DNA from: Taklimakanibacter albus
Lineage (GTDB): Bacteria; Pseudomonadota; Alphaproteobacteria; Rhizobiales; Aestuariivirgaceae
DNA length: 64,000 nucleotides
NCBI RefSeq assembly: GCF_016595235.1
Contig: NZ_JAENHL010000007.1
Location: 719,834 to 783,833 of the forward strand
Direction: 5' to 3'
Made by a program: the position numbers and the translations under genes. Shown here piece after piece: positions 63,978 through 64,000 of the stretch. Numbering within the stretch: the stretch's first letter is position 1; each line of letters starts with the position of its first letter. The notes under the pieces are model-generated. The model ran no database searches. It worked only from the letters and a program-made list of their open reading frames with translations, and was not told where the DNA came from.

Positions 63978-64000
63978 ACCCTGATCCTCGGATCGAGCAC
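63974..64000 (-). CDS. OppC/DppC-type permease, C-terminal fragment
   Basis: The last eight codons (VLDPRIRV) and the stop of a leftward gene are visible. DPRxRV is the usual end of OppC/DppC permeases, which fits the following OppD- and OppF-like genes. Most of the gene lies beyond the window. Confidence 0.65.

Overview
The window is GC-rich, densely packed chromosomal DNA from an alphaproteobacterium, most likely of the order Hyphomicrobiales (Rhizobiales). Three things point there. It carries many ABC uptake systems for organic nitrogen compounds. Its genes are tightly coupled, with many ATGA or TGATG overlaps. It also carries short palindromic intergenic repeats of a kind familiar from that order (for example the GGAAAAGTGG..CCGGTTTTCC element). 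I saw no rRNA, tRNA, CRISPR array, phage gene or transposase.

Layout. (1) 1-10.1 kb: a leftward operon with a spermidine/putrescine-type ABC transporter, a class III aminotransferase and the start of an SDR gene, divergent from an RpiR regulator plus glutaminase. Beyond these lies a leftward trio of glutamine-synthetase-like ligase, N-formylglutamate amidohydrolase and isochorismatase-family hydrolase. Matching RpiR-type operator candidates lie before both leftward operons. (2) 10.3-20.7 kb: an NtaA-type flavin monooxygenase and an IclR regulator, then a leftward operon with a second Pot-type transporter, three SDRs, a luciferase-like oxidoreductase and a flavin reductase. (3) 20.7-24.7 kb: sulfate ABC transporter sbp-cysT-cysW-cysA, with hairpins between sbp and cysT. 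(4) 25-32 kb: a CoA-transferase/GNAT fusion, a HAMP-adenylate cyclase, a two-component pair and three small proteins. (5) 32.1-59 kb: a catabolic region with a BMP-type ABC transporter, a three-subunit molybdenum hydroxylase, a DMT permease, an amidase, an IclR regulator, a creatininase-like protein, matA-matB, CoxG, HyuA/HyuB, a cytosine-deaminase-like hydrolase and a Liv-type ABC transporter. (6) 59-64 kb: an operon with an enolase-superfamily protein, an MlrC (M81) protein and an Opp/Dpp transporter, ending in a clear intrinsic terminator.

The main finding is in region 5. A 22-bp operator-like sequence (ATCCA-N5-TGGAT followed by ACGATAT) occurs at five sites, at or just upstream of the first gene of each operon. 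Two copies are identical and two are close or compensated variants; the copy at 44988 keeps only one half-site well. The IclR gene at 43340 lies inside the regulon and has one of the sites. Read together, these genes fit import, hydroxylation and ring opening of a cyclic ureide or N-heterocycle, ending in malonate, then malonyl-CoA (MatB) and acetyl-CoA (MatA). That resembles the oxidative pyrimidine (uracil to barbiturate to ureidomalonate to malonate) route, but no barbiturase of the AtzD/TrzD family is present. The ring would have to be opened by HyuAB or by the altered creatininase-like protein. The substrate is inferred, not shown.

A second structural finding is a family of covarying hairpin repeats (three members at 23.5-24.9 kb) and a separate pair of long dispersed repeats at 31.65 and 48.06 kb.
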